Below are positions 1 to 7,296 of a stretch of 64,000 nucleotides of DNA, piece by piece (the first letter of the stretch is position 1; every line of letters begins with the position of its first letter). Where the stretch lies: contig NZ_JADQTO010000014.1 of assembly GCF_015704865.1 (NCBI RefSeq), positions 85,114-149,113 on the forward strand, in the 5' to 3' direction. Made by a program: the position numbers and the translations under genes. The notes below the pieces were generated by a model that saw only the letters and a list, made by a program, of their open reading frames with translations, made no database searches and was not told where the DNA came from. The stretch comes from Actinoplanes aureus (GTDB lineage: Bacteria > Actinomycetota > Actinomycetes > Mycobacteriales > Micromonosporaceae).

Positions 1-118
1 CCCCGGGGGGCCACCAGGGGGGGCCGCGGGGGGGGGGGTTTACTGGGGGGGGGCGCCGGGCCGGGGCCGGGCGCCACAAGACTCTTCCTAGGCGTACAAG
101 AAAATTGGTTTTGATCTT
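1..118. other. G-tract-rich low-complexity stretch
   Basis: No gene is visible. The first ~75 bases are almost entirely G and C, with several runs of seven to ten G separated by short breaks. They are followed by a short A/T-rich piece (about 95-120) just beyond the stop codon of the DJ-1 gene. Such dense G-runs could form G-quadruplexes on the + strand, but they also resemble low-quality sequence at a contig end. Nothing here supports a coding or RNA gene. Confidence 0.5.
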
Positions 119-670
119 TTAGGCCGGCTGCTGGGCCGCGATGCGCTCGACGACGGCCTCGCAGAAGGCCGGCAGGTCGTCCGGCTTGCGGCTGGTGACC
201 AGGCCCTCGTCCACGAAGACCTGTTCGTCCACCCAGGTGGCGCCGGCGTTGACCAGGTCGGTACGCAGGCTGGGCCAGCTGGTCAGCGTGCGGCCGTCGA
301 CGACGCCCGCCTCGACCAGCGTCCACGGTCCATGACAGATGGCGGCCACCGGCTTGCCCGCGGCGAAGAAGTCGCGGACGAAACGCACCGCGTCGGCGTC
401 CATCCGGAGGAAGTCGGGATTGGCCACTCCGCCGGGCAGGATCAGCGCGTCGTAGTTGCTCGCGTCGGCGTCCTGCACACTCTTCTCCACGCGGTACGTG
501 CCGGCCTTGTCCAGGTGATTGACGGCCTGGATCTCACCGTCCTTGATCGATACGAGTTCCGCAGTTCCGCCCGCCGATTCCACGGCCTTGCGCGGCTCGG
601 TGTACTCGATCTCCTCCACGCCGTCGGTCGCCAGGAAAGCCACGCGCTTTCCCTTGATCGATGCGGTCAT
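119..670 (-). CDS. DJ-1/PfpI family protein (type 1 glutamine amidotransferase-like)
   Basis: A 183-residue protein of the usual length for a single-domain PfpI/DJ-1 protein. It opens with a Rossmann-like segment (GKRVAFLATDGVEE, residues 7-20), carries ALILPGGVANPD near residue 75 and the nucleophile elbow AICHGPW near residue 110, with the cysteine followed by His-Gly as in PfpI. Members are cytosolic deglycases, chaperones or cysteine peptidases; the precise activity cannot be told from sequence. The ATG at 670 follows a GGAAGGAG ribosome site. The next gene on the same strand (714-1172) lies 43 bases upstream and may be co-transcribed. Confidence 0.9.
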   Translation of the reverse strand: MTASIKGKRVAFLATDGVEEIEYTEPRKAVESAGGTAELVSIKDGEIQAVNHLDKAGTYRVEKSVQDADASNYDALILPGGVANPDFLRMDADAVRFVRDFFAAGKPVAAICHGPWTLVEAGVVDGRTLTSWPSLRTDLVNAGATWVDEQVFVDEGLVTSRKPDDLPAFCEAVVERIAAQQPA

Positions 671-713
671 CGTGTGCTCCTTCCGGATACCCGGAGTACG
701 TCGTGATCAGGCG

Positions 714-1172
714 TCAGTAATTCCGGTTCCCGGTAGCGGCACGGGCAAACGCCGGCACCTGTCCGGTCGCGATTTTGCCGCCGAACCAGGCGCCGTATCC
801 GGCCAGCGCCAGAGCCATCAATTCGACGACGAAAAGCCCGCCGCTGACCACGCGTTCGGGATCGCGCACGCGCAACATCGAGATGACCGTGAAGATCACC
901 AGTACGCCTTTGTTGATCAGGCCACGAAGGACGCCGAGGCGGCGTGCCCCGGAGTGGCGCACGAACATCACGTCGACAGCGCCCGCGAGGGTCGCCAGCA
1001 GGCCACCGATCAGCCCGGCGATGACGTTCCAGTAGGCCAGCGCGCCAAGAATGCTAGGTCCACCCAGCAAGTCCGCCATATCGAACATTACGGCCATCGC
1101 GAAGAGGCCCAGCGGGAACATCACCAGTATTGGCTGGACCGCCTGACCCGCGACCCTCAATCGGCTCTCCAT
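714..1172 (-). CDS. Small four-helix membrane protein, DUF2231-like
   Basis: A 152-residue integral membrane protein. Four hydrophobic segments are visible at roughly residues 13-30, 42-65, 86-100 and 108-128, with short charged loops. The opening (QPILVMFPLGLFAMAVMFDM) and the alternating helix/loop pattern resemble the DUF2231 family of predicted membrane proteins, which have no established function. The start at 1172 is preceded by GGGGAGG about ten bases upstream. It is followed after 43 bases by the DJ-1/PfpI gene on the same strand, so the two may form a small stress-type operon (inference). Confidence 0.75.
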   Translation of the reverse strand: MESRLRVAGQAVQPILVMFPLGLFAMAVMFDMADLLGGPSILGALAYWNVIAGLIGGLLATLAGAVDVMFVRHSGARRLGVLRGLINKGVLVIFTVISMLRVRDPERVVSGGLFVVELMALALAGYGAWFGGKIATGQVPAFARAATGNRNY

Positions 1173-1567
1173 CCGACTTCTGCCTCCCCACCTGCATAAA
1201 TACAGGTTCGTCGCGGCTACGAGGGAGGCCTACCCGATCGATCCAGGGCTGAAACGCCGCCGCTCGGGTAAGACCGCTCACCCCTCACCGGACCCGACAG
1301 CTTGTACGCATTCTGCAACATGGCAGATTGAGTGGTGGCGAGTCGCCTGGTGGCGTGTTCTACTGAAGGCAGAGCAACGAAAGGGCGGAGCTGGAGGGAG
1401 AGTCAACAACGGCACCCGGCGGCAAACGGGTGCCGTTGTCCGCCTCTGGCGGCTCCCGGCTTCACAATCTCCGGTAGTTGCGTCATGAGCGAGGCGGGGA
1501 CGTTCTCTCGCGCCAATGGTGGCCCGCTCTTCTCCTCCTCGCAAGGAAAAGTGAAGAGGAGTTCGCC
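1173..1567. other. Intergenic region between divergent genes
   Basis: This 395-base gap separates the divergent 714-1172 and 1568-2014 genes and must hold both promoters. The only clear structure is the hairpin at 1407-1440. Short open frames on both strands lack family features and ribosome sites, so no gene is called. Confidence 0.5.
1407..1440. terminator. Orphan terminator-like hairpin
   Basis: A perfect 13-bp stem (ACAACGGCACCCG paired with CGGGTGCCGTTGT) with an 8-base loop. It lies between two divergent promoter regions, about 130 bases before the 1568 start, where no recognised gene ends. It may terminate an unseen short transcript or be part of the 5' leader of the + strand gene. 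Confidence 0.5.
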
Positions 1568-2014
1568 ATGCGCACACGTACCTATTACGACATGCACGAC
1601 GCCATGGTGACCAACGACCAGTTCGTCTGGCATACCAGTTCCGGACAGTTGGTTTTCCACGTTCAGCATCTGCGTAATGTCGGCCTGGTACAAACGCCGG
1701 CGCGCACCCGCCCGTACGCCCCGGCCGTGGCCGGCGGCATCCTGTTCACCGCGATCGCCGGCTGGGCAATCCTCGCTCACCCCGCGGTGTACGTGATCAC
1801 CTTCCTCGCCCTCGCCACACCCGCCGCAGCCGTCAGCTGGCGGGAGCCCCGCCACTGGGAATTGCACGCCCAATACAAGGGCGATGCCGTGGTCCTCTAC
1901 TCCTCGCCGGACGAACGCGTGTTCAACCAGGTGAGCCGCGCCCTCCGCCGGGCCATGGAGGACACCCCTCGCTCCCCGCGGCCCTCGCTGGGCTATGGCC
2001 TAGCCGCCGCCTGA
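1568..2014 (+). CDS. DUF6232-like membrane protein
   Basis: A 148-residue protein that begins MRTRTYYDMHDAMVTNDQF, a pattern like the DUF6232 family (short N-terminal beta segment, then two membrane helices, then a soluble tail). Hydrophobic segments lie at about residues 52-68 and 72-90. The longer reading frame starts upstream at 1478, but the ATG at 1568 has GAAGAGGAG immediately upstream and gives the typical family N-terminus, so it is preferred. The C-terminus (HAQYKGDAVVLYSSPDERVF) looks like a small cytosolic beta region. The function is unknown. It is a single gene, transcribed away from 714-1172. Confidence 0.7.
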   Translation: MRTRTYYDMHDAMVTNDQFVWHTSSGQLVFHVQHLRNVGLVQTPARTRPYAPAVAGGILFTAIAGWAILAHPAVYVITFLALATPAAAVSWREPRHWELHAQYKGDAVVLYSSPDERVFNQVSRALRRAMEDTPRSPRPSLGYGLAAA

Positions 2015-2206
2015 GAGGCCCGAGCGAGAACCTATCGAGTGAAGTATCTATTCGATCAAAACCCCTACCTGGCGCCTGTCGTTCTGATAGGACAGTAATC
2101 TAGGATGTCGGCGACCTCGCTACCTGCCAGTTGGCTGTTAGCGAGGTTGCAGATAGCAGGATCATCACTACTCAGCGTAATACCTGACTTCGACGATGAA
2201 GGACTC

Positions 2207-3118
2207 ATGGCTGAGGGCGACTCGCCTACGATCGCGCGCCGACGGGTGCGTCTCGCGCTCCGAGAAGCGCGAGAGCGAGCCGACCTCACGCAACTGCAGG
2301 TCGCCGAGGCGATGGAGTGGTCGCTCAGCAAGGTGATCCGGATCGAGAACGGGGATGTCAGCATCTCCCCGAACGATCTGAAGCCGCTGCTCGCCTATCT
2401 CGGGATCAAGGACAAGGGCACTGTCGCGGAAATGCTCGCCGACACCCGTATCGCCCGTACCCGGCAGCGACAGGCGTGGTATCAGTCGTCCGAGTTCCGC
2501 GATCATCTCACCGACTCCTCGCGTAAGCTGATCGAGTACGAGAGCGAAGCCACGGAGATCCGTTCGTATTCGATTTACTTCATTCCGGGTCCCCTTCAGA
2601 CCGCCGACTACTCGAGCGCGTTGATGGCCCGTTTCGAGGACGAACTCAGTGAGGAACAACGCCAGTGGCGCCTCCGGGCTCGGAAGCTGCGCCGCGAGGC
2701 GCTGCTCGCCCGGGTCGGTGACGGCCTGCAGATCTACCTCATGGTCGACGAGTCGGTGCTGCGCCGCACCATCGGCGGCTCCGAGGTGTTCGCCGCGCAG
2801 CTGCGCGACCTGAAGAAACACGCCGAGGCGGGCCGCATCCGGATTCGGATGGTGCCGTTCTCCCTCGATGCCTCGGTGACCAACAACGCGAGTTTCGACC
2901 TGCTCATTCTGGGCGAGGGCGAGGTGCTCTACCGGGAAACCGGCCTGGGCGACGAAATGATCGAGGACCGCGAAACAACCGCGAAACACCGCGCTCGTTA
3001 CGACAAGGTCTGGCACGAGGTCGCCGATGAGGCAGACACAATCGAATTCATCCGGCGGCAGATAGAGATCCTTGAAGGTGGGGCGACCGATGGGCCACCT
3101 CGGGACAATGATGGATAA
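2207..3118 (+). CDS. XRE-family transcriptional regulator with DUF5753 domain
   Basis: A 303-residue DNA-binding regulator. The helix-turn-helix spans about residues 10-65 (RADLTQLQVAEAMEWSLSKV ... IENGDVSIS). The rest matches the DUF5753 effector region (SSEFRDHL ... YFIPGPLQTADYS, ending HEVADEADTIEFIRRQI). The ATG at 2207 gives the standard start of this family and has GAAGGA just upstream; an in-frame start at 2105 would add 34 residues with no family character. In streptomycetes such regulators are paired with small DUF397 proteins and influence development and antibiotic production. Here a DUF397 gene follows after 55 bases, so joint action is likely. Confidence 0.93.
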   Translation: MAEGDSPTIARRRVRLALREARERADLTQLQVAEAMEWSLSKVIRIENGDVSISPNDLKPLLAYLGIKDKGTVAEMLADTRIARTRQRQAWYQSSEFRDHLTDSSRKLIEYESEATEIRSYSIYFIPGPLQTADYSSALMARFEDELSEEQRQWRLRARKLRREALLARVGDGLQIYLMVDESVLRRTIGGSEVFAAQLRDLKKHAEAGRIRIRMVPFSLDASVTNNASFDLLILGEGEVLYRETGLGDEMIEDRETTAKHRARYDKVWHEVADEADTIEFIRRQIEILEGGATDGPPRDNDG

Positions 3119-3173
3119 CCAAGGCCGTGGCCGCCTTCGCCGGCGCGGCGCCAAAAATCGTGGAAGGTCCACA

Positions 3174-3368
3174 ATGGGAGAGAACAACGTGCCCGCATGG
3201 CGGAAGAGCAGCCGCTGCGGAACGTCAACCTGCGTCGAGGTTGCCAAGGTCGACGACCAGTACCTGATTCGCGACTCGAAGAACCCCGAGGCCGCGACCC
3301 TCAGCTTCACCAAGGCCGAGTGGGACGCGTTCGTCGAGGGGGTCAACGCGGGAGAGTTCCGCTTCTGA
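3174..3368 (+). CDS. DUF397 protein
   Basis: A 64-residue DUF397 protein with the full signature: WRKSSRCGTSTCVEVAKV, then YLIRDSKNP, then the C-terminal FTKAEWDAFVEGVNAGEF. The ATG at 3174 lies six bases after GGAAGG, which fixes the start; an upstream in-frame extension to 3072 overlaps the regulator and is rejected. DUF397 proteins are the usual small partners of XRE-DUF5753 regulators, and this one follows such a regulator after 55 bases. It is probably in the same transcript, ended by the hairpin at 3375-3418. Confidence 0.93.
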   Translation: MGENNVPAWRKSSRCGTSTCVEVAKVDDQYLIRDSKNPEAATLSFTKAEWDAFVEGVNAGEFRF

Positions 3369-3374
3369 CGTCGT

Positions 3375-3418
3375 CGGCCCGCCCGCTCTGCGCATTCGAT
3401 TCGACGCGGGGCGGGCCG
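3375..3418 (+). terminator. Terminator after the regulator/DUF397 pair
   Basis: CGGCCCGCCCGC at 3375-3386 pairs, with one bulge, with GCGGGGCGGGCCG at 3406-3418. The hairpin is followed by GTCAAAAAATAC. It lies seven bases after the DUF397 stop and is the natural end of the 2207-3368 transcript. Confidence 0.65.
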
Positions 3419-3458
3419 GTCAAAAAATACTCACAAAATTCGTGCACCATCATAAATT

Positions 3459-3497
3459 GACGCCGCATACCTCACATTTGAGGTGATAAGCGGCGTC
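3459..3497 (+). terminator. Two-tier hairpin before the second DUF397 gene
   Basis: An outer stem GACGCCGC (3459-3466) pairs with GCGGCGTC (3490-3497). Nested inside is ACCTCA pairing with TGAGGT around a CATT loop. It is followed by GATTGATTTT. It may be a second terminator or an mRNA element between the two DUF397 genes, and it lies in a locally A/T-rich stretch that probably also carries the promoter of the 3574 gene. Confidence 0.5.
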
Positions 3498-3573
3498 GAT
3501 TGATTTTCATTCATCCGTTGGGTTCGGCTCATTCGCATACCGTGGAACCGAACCGTCACGGAGGTGCACACAG

Positions 3574-3774
3574 ATGATCAAACCGACGGATGAGCCACGT
3601 TGGCGTCGTAGCGGTCAATGTTCCACCGGGGCCTGCGTCGAGGTAGCCAAGGTCGGAGACCACTTCCTCGTCCGCGATTCCAAGGAGCCCGGCGGCACCC
3701 CACTCGCCTTCACCAAGGCCGAGTGGGACGCGTTCGTCGCCGGGATCAAGGCCGGAGACTTCGGTTTCGAATGA
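3574..3774 (+). CDS. DUF397 protein (second copy)
   Basis: A 66-residue DUF397 protein (WRRSGQCSTGACVEVAKV, FLVRDSKEPGG, FTKAEWDAFVAGIKAGDF). It is clearly a paralogue of the protein at 3174-3368, sharing the Cys-Val-Glu-Val-Ala-Lys core and the Trp-Asp-Ala-Phe tail. Start ATG 3574 with GGAGGT upstream. Its TGA overlaps the ATG of the next gene (ATGA at 3771-3774), so translation of the two is coupled. It may interact with the XRE regulator at 2207 or with another regulator elsewhere. Confidence 0.93.
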   Translation: MIKPTDEPRWRRSGQCSTGACVEVAKVGDHFLVRDSKEPGGTPLAFTKAEWDAFVAGIKAGDFGFE

Positions 3775-4349
3775 CTCCGCTTCTGCCGGAGGAGCAGGGT
3801 GTCGCGGGCCGAGCGCGGCATACTGCAATGGTGGACGGCTACGCGCACGCCACCGACACCGACCGCTTCGCGTTGCTGCACGAGGCGGCCGACGACCTGC
3901 TGGACGAGCTCACCGAGCGCTACCAGGTGGAGCGCCGGGAAAGCAAGGAACCGCTCGGGCTCGATGACGCGCTCGTGCGGACCGTCCGGCTCATTCCCCG
4001 CGTACCCACCGCGGCACCGCTGGCGGTGCACTTCACCGACCCCGGGCTGATCCTGCGCCTCGGCCGGTGGTGGGAGGAGTCGCTACCGGCCTGTGCCTGC
4101 GACACCTGCGGTGAGGACCCCAAGGAACTGGCGCAGAAGTTGCACACCCACGTCGCCGCATTGACCGAGGGCGGGCTCTGGGAACGCGTCCGTCGTGGGT
4201 TGGGTGGATCCTGGTTCGAGACCAGGCTGATCGGCACCGGAGTGAAATCGGACCGGGAAGGACCGCTGTCCGCGGCCGGAGCCCGGGACGCCCGGCGCGG
4301 CGGATTCGCCGCCCCGGTGCAGTGGGCGCCGTGGCAGATGCGCTCCTGA
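3771..4349 (+). CDS. Conserved hypothetical, DUF6226-like
   Basis: A 192-residue soluble protein. The start is set by an ATGA overlap with the stop of the DUF397 gene; the longer open frame upstream (from 3618) is a shadow of that gene. It has an N-terminal acidic helical part (LLHEAADDLLDELTERYQV), a mixed central part (AAPLAVHFTDPGLILRLGRW) and a distinctive cysteine motif ACACDTCGED near residue 108. It then runs into a C-terminal region rich in Arg and Gly. The pattern resembles the actinobacterial DUF6226 family, whose function is unknown. The coupling suggests its level is tied to the DUF397 protein. Confidence 0.65.
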   Translation: MTPLLPEEQGVAGRARHTAMVDGYAHATDTDRFALLHEAADDLLDELTERYQVERRESKEPLGLDDALVRTVRLIPRVPTAAPLAVHFTDPGLILRLGRWWEESLPACACDTCGEDPKELAQKLHTHVAALTEGGLWERVRRGLGGSWFETRLIGTGVKSDREGPLSAAGARDARRGGFAAPVQWAPWQMRS

Positions 4350-4359
4350 TCCGTGCCGA

Positions 4360-5520
4360 CTAATCGGCGGCCGGCTGCGCTCGTGTGGGCCGGCCGCCGA
4401 GCATGCCGACCGCGGCCCGGATCGTACGGCTCCGCAGCACCCGGTGCATCGAGATCTCGCCGCGACAGAAACCGGTGAACGCCCGCCACCCGAGCGGGCT
4501 CGCGAACGCCGCGTGCACCAGTCCCGGATGGCGCCCGAACAGGCCCAGCAGTCGGCGGCCGGCCGCCATCTCGGGTGCCAGCCGCTCGGTCACCATCCGG
4601 TCGTACGCGGCGAGGTCACCGTCCTTCGCGGCGACCTGACCGGCCCAGGCGCCGGAGCGCAGCGCGTAGCTGATGCCCTCCCGGGTCCACGGCTCCAGCA
4701 GACCGGCCGCGTCACCCGCGAGCAGCACCCGTCCGCGGCGCAGCGGGGCGGCCGCCGCCCGGCACCGGGTCAGATGCCCCGAGTCGCGCACCACCGACCG
4801 GTCAGCGAGACCGTGCCGGGCGACGAAGTCCGAGAGGTATCGCCGAGTGTCGGCGCCCCGGCCCTTCTCCATGATCACGCCGACGGTGAGCTGGTCGTCC
4901 TTCGGGAAGACCCACCCGTACGAGCCGGGCACCGGGCCCCAGTCGAGCAGGAGACGGCCCCGCCAGCGCGACCGGTCCGCCTCGGTCGCCGCGAGTTCCA
5001 CCTCCAGCCCGAGATCCTGCTGGTCGAAGGTGACGCCGACGTGCCGGGTACTGACACCGGCCGAGCCGTCCGCGCCGATGACCACGCGAGCCGTCACCTC
5101 ACCGCCGCCGGCGAGACTTACGGTAGCCGTACGCTCGCTCTGGGAAACGGCCCGGACCAGACTGTTTTGCCGGACCGTCGCGCCGGCCTGGACCACCGCC
5201 CGATACCAGGCGTGGTCGAACTCGTCGCGACGCACCATGGTGACGACCGGCTCGCCCGGCGACCGGCGGGTGAACTCACGCCGGCCGTCATGGGTGAAGG
5301 TAACCGCGTTGATCGTGTCTCGGGCCGGCACGCGCAGGTGCTCCGAGGTCATCCGCAGGGAGATCCCGAGCAGCCCGCCGCCGCAGGTCTTGTAGCGAGG
5401 ATGCTCGGCGCGCTCCAGCACCACGACCCGTGCCCCGGCGGACGCCGCCGCGTGCGCGGCCGAAAGCCCTGCTGGTCCCGCCCCGATCACCGCGACGTCC
5501 CACTCCGGGTTCTCCACCAC
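4360..5520 (-). CDS. Geranylgeranyl reductase family FAD-dependent oxidoreductase
   Basis: A 386-residue flavoprotein. The N-terminal FAD-binding motif VIGAGPAGLSAAHAAASAGA (residues 11-30) is followed by VVVLERAEHPRYKTCGGG, the hallmark of the geranylgeranyl-reductase family, and by the second FAD motif LLAGDAAGLLEPWTREGI near residue 280. Family members saturate double bonds of isoprenoid chains, for example in menaquinone or archaeal-type lipids. A link to menaquinone side-chain reduction is an inference, loosely supported by the polyprenyl synthase and complex I genes at the far end of the window. The start is one of two adjacent GTG codons. It is divergent from the MFS gene. Confidence 0.88.
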   Translation of the reverse strand: MVENPEWDVAVIGAGPAGLSAAHAAASAGARVVVLERAEHPRYKTCGGGLLGISLRMTSEHLRVPARDTINAVTFTHDGRREFTRRSPGEPVVTMVRRDEFDHAWYRAVVQAGATVRQNSLVRAVSQSERTATVSLAGGGEVTARVVIGADGSAGVSTRHVGVTFDQQDLGLEVELAATEADRSRWRGRLLLDWGPVPGSYGWVFPKDDQLTVGVIMEKGRGADTRRYLSDFVARHGLADRSVVRDSGHLTRCRAAAAPLRRGRVLLAGDAAGLLEPWTREGISYALRSGAWAGQVAAKDGDLAAYDRMVTERLAPEMAAGRRLLGLFGRHPGLVHAAFASPLGWRAFTGFCRGEISMHRVLRSRTIRAAVGMLGGRPTRAQPAAD

Positions 5521-5577
5521 GCAAGAAGTTTAGATACCGTCTTCCGTGAACCTTCCTCACTATTCCACGGGGCACAC

Positions 5578-6771
5578 TTGAGCACAGCCGTCGCGACCGA
5601 CCAGCGGGCCACCCGCGCCGTCTACGTCGCTTTCACCTTCCTCGGCGTGGCCATGGCCAGTTTCGCCGCCCGCATCCCGCAGATTCGCGACGAACTCGAC
5701 CTCACCCCGTCCCGGCTCGGGCTGCTGCTGCTGGCCATCGCGCTCGGCTCCATCACCTCGCTGCCGCTGGCCGGACAGATCGTCGGGCGGTTCGGCTCAC
5801 GGCGGACGGTCGCCGTGATGGCCGTCCTGCTCGGTGCGTCGCTCTCCGCGGTGGCGATCGGATACCAGTTCGGGGTCGTGCCGGTCGTCATCGCGCTGTA
5901 CCTGTACGGCTTCGCCACCGGAGCCTGGGACGTGGCGATGAACGTGCAGGGCGCGATCGTGGAACGCCGCATCGGTCGGTCGATCATGCCGCGCTTCCAC
6001 GCCGGCTACAGCGTGGGCACGGTCGCCGGCGCCCTGGCCGGCGCGGGCGCGGTGGCGGTCGGCGTCTCGGTCACCGCGCACGTCACCGCCTGCTGCGTCC
6101 TGGTCACGATCGCGGTGGTGGCCGCGGTACGCCAGTTCGTGCCGGACGACGACGCCGAGCCGGAAACCGGCGGCGGTGGTCTCAGCCGGACGCTGGCCAC
6201 CTGGCGAGAGCCGCGCACCCTGCTCATCGGCGTGTTCGTGCTGGCCTTCGCGTTCACCGAGGGCGCCGGCATCGACTGGATCAGCGTCGCGATGATCGAC
6301 GACTACGACACCTCGGCGGCGGTCGGCACCCTGGCGTTCGCGGTGTTCCTCGCCGCCATGACACTCGGCCGCTGGTACGGCCCCGCCCTGCTGGACCGCT
6401 ACGGCCGGGTGCCGGTGCTGCGCGCTCTGGCACTGACCGCGCTCGCCGGCCTGGTGCTGTTCGTCTTCGGTTCGGTCACGCCGCTGGCGTTCGCCGGTGC
6501 TCTGCTGTGGGGGCTCGGGGCGTCGCTGGGCTTCCCGGTCGGGATGAGCGCGGCAGCCGACGAGCCGGCCAAGGCTCCGGCTCGGGTGGGGGTGGTCGCC
6601 TCGATCGGGTACTGCGCGTTTCTTGGCGGGCCGCCGTTGATCGGGCTGCTGGGGGACCATATTACGGTGCTGCGGGGGTTGCTCGCGGTGGCGGTTTTGT
6701 TGATTCTGTCGATTGCGTTGTCGCCGGTTCTGCGGCCGCCGGCCGAGCCGGAAACGCGCGTCATGAGCTGA
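5578..6771 (+). CDS. MFS transporter
   Basis: A 397-residue major facilitator with about twelve hydrophobic segments. It has ARIPQIRDELDLTPSRLGLL after helix 1 and the loop 2-3 motif GRFGSRRTV, as in MFS exporters of the YfkF/bicyclomycin-like class. The substrate is unknown. The open frame runs in from 4444, but everything before 5578 is antisense to the reductase gene and has no family character. A TTG at 5578 gives a complete first helix; the first ATG (5653) would cut that helix. Only a weak GGGG lies upstream, so the exact start is uncertain. Confidence 0.85.
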   Translation: MSTAVATDQRATRAVYVAFTFLGVAMASFAARIPQIRDELDLTPSRLGLLLLAIALGSITSLPLAGQIVGRFGSRRTVAVMAVLLGASLSAVAIGYQFGVVPVVIALYLYGFATGAWDVAMNVQGAIVERRIGRSIMPRFHAGYSVGTVAGALAGAGAVAVGVSVTAHVTACCVLVTIAVVAAVRQFVPDDDAEPETGGGGLSRTLATWREPRTLLIGVFVLAFAFTEGAGIDWISVAMIDDYDTSAAVGTLAFAVFLAAMTLGRWYGPALLDRYGRVPVLRALALTALAGLVLFVFGSVTPLAFAGALLWGLGASLGFPVGMSAAADEPAKAPARVGVVASIGYCAFLGGPPLIGLLGDHITVLRGLLAVAVLLILSIALSPVLRPPAEPETRVMS

Positions 6772-6796
6772 CAGGATTCCGCTGGCTGATGGCGGA

Positions 6797-7084
6797 CTAC
6801 TCGATCACTTGAGTCACCGGGTGCCTCGCCAAACAGACGGTGCATCGAGGGATCGCCGGATGCAACCACCCGGTCCACAGGTCGTGCGCCCAATACGCTT
6901 GGGCATCCGCTGGGATGCAATCGGGACGTCGGCCTACTCGGCCCGCGTGGGCACGGGACTTCCCGGTGCCCACGAAGTAGATGTCGCTGTAGTCATCCCG
7001 CATCGGTGCATCGTCGTAGGTTCGGGCTTTGAGGGGATCAAGGCTCTCAAACCAGATGGTCAGGTCGTCCTCGCTGGTTGCCAT
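6797..7084 (-). CDS. Hypothetical protein
   Basis: A 95-residue protein that I do not recognise. It begins MATSEDDLTIWFESLDPLKA, has an acidic Tyr/Asp-rich middle (DDAPMRDDYSDIYFVGTGKS), and ends with a Trp-rich segment followed by a lone CTVC pair. The ATG at 7084 is preceded by GGAGGT at ideal distance, which is the main reason to call it real. There is no membrane segment or signal peptide. It lies downstream of tRNA-Thr on the same strand, separated by a hairpin terminator, and may have its own promoter. Its base composition is slightly less G/C-rich than its neighbours. Confidence 0.6.
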   Translation of the reverse strand: MATSEDDLTIWFESLDPLKARTYDDAPMRDDYSDIYFVGTGKSRAHAGRVGRRPDCIPADAQAYWAHDLWTGWLHPAIPRCTVCLARHPVTQVIE

Positions 7085-7137
7085 CTAGCAGCGACCTCCG
7101 CGGTTGTGGACCCTGGACGTCGACCTCGACAAAGGAG

Positions 7138-7162
7138 AAGCCCAGGTCTATGACCTGGGCTT
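7138..7162 (-). terminator. Terminator downstream of tRNA-Thr
   Basis: An 11-bp perfect stem (AAGCCCAGGTC pairing with GACCTGGGCTT) with a three-base loop, ten bases beyond the 3' end of the tRNA. The pairing can be extended outward with GAGA/TTCTC. It should end the tRNA transcript before the 6797-7084 gene. Confidence 0.75.
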
Positions 7163-7171
7163 TCTCATGGA

Positions 7172-7244
7172 GCCGCCTGACGGAATCGAACCGTCGACCT
7201 ACGCATTACGAGTGCGTCGCTCTAGCCGACTGAGCTAAGGCGGC
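7172..7244 (-). tRNA. tRNA-Thr (anticodon CGT)
   Basis: A 73-nt cloverleaf read on the minus strand. The acceptor GCCGCCT pairs with AGGCGGC, the D arm has GCTC/GAGC, and the anticodon stem ACGCA/TGCGT encloses the loop CTCGTAA. The T arm is GACGG-TTCGATT-CCGTC. The anticodon CGT reads ACG codons (threonine), one of the favoured Thr codons in this G/C-rich genome. No CCA is encoded. Confidence 0.97.
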
Positions 7245-7296
7245 AACGAAGAGTCAGTGTACGGCATCGACGATCCACCCCTCGCAGGGACGCCTG

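Noticed and set aside
4444..5577. Upstream extension of the MFS frame (775 codons in all)
   Set aside because: It is antisense to the flavoprotein gene and has no transporter character before 5578.
7172..7244. tRNA-Thr as an occupied integration site
   Set aside because: No integrase, no duplicated tRNA end and no clear island boundary can be seen in the window.
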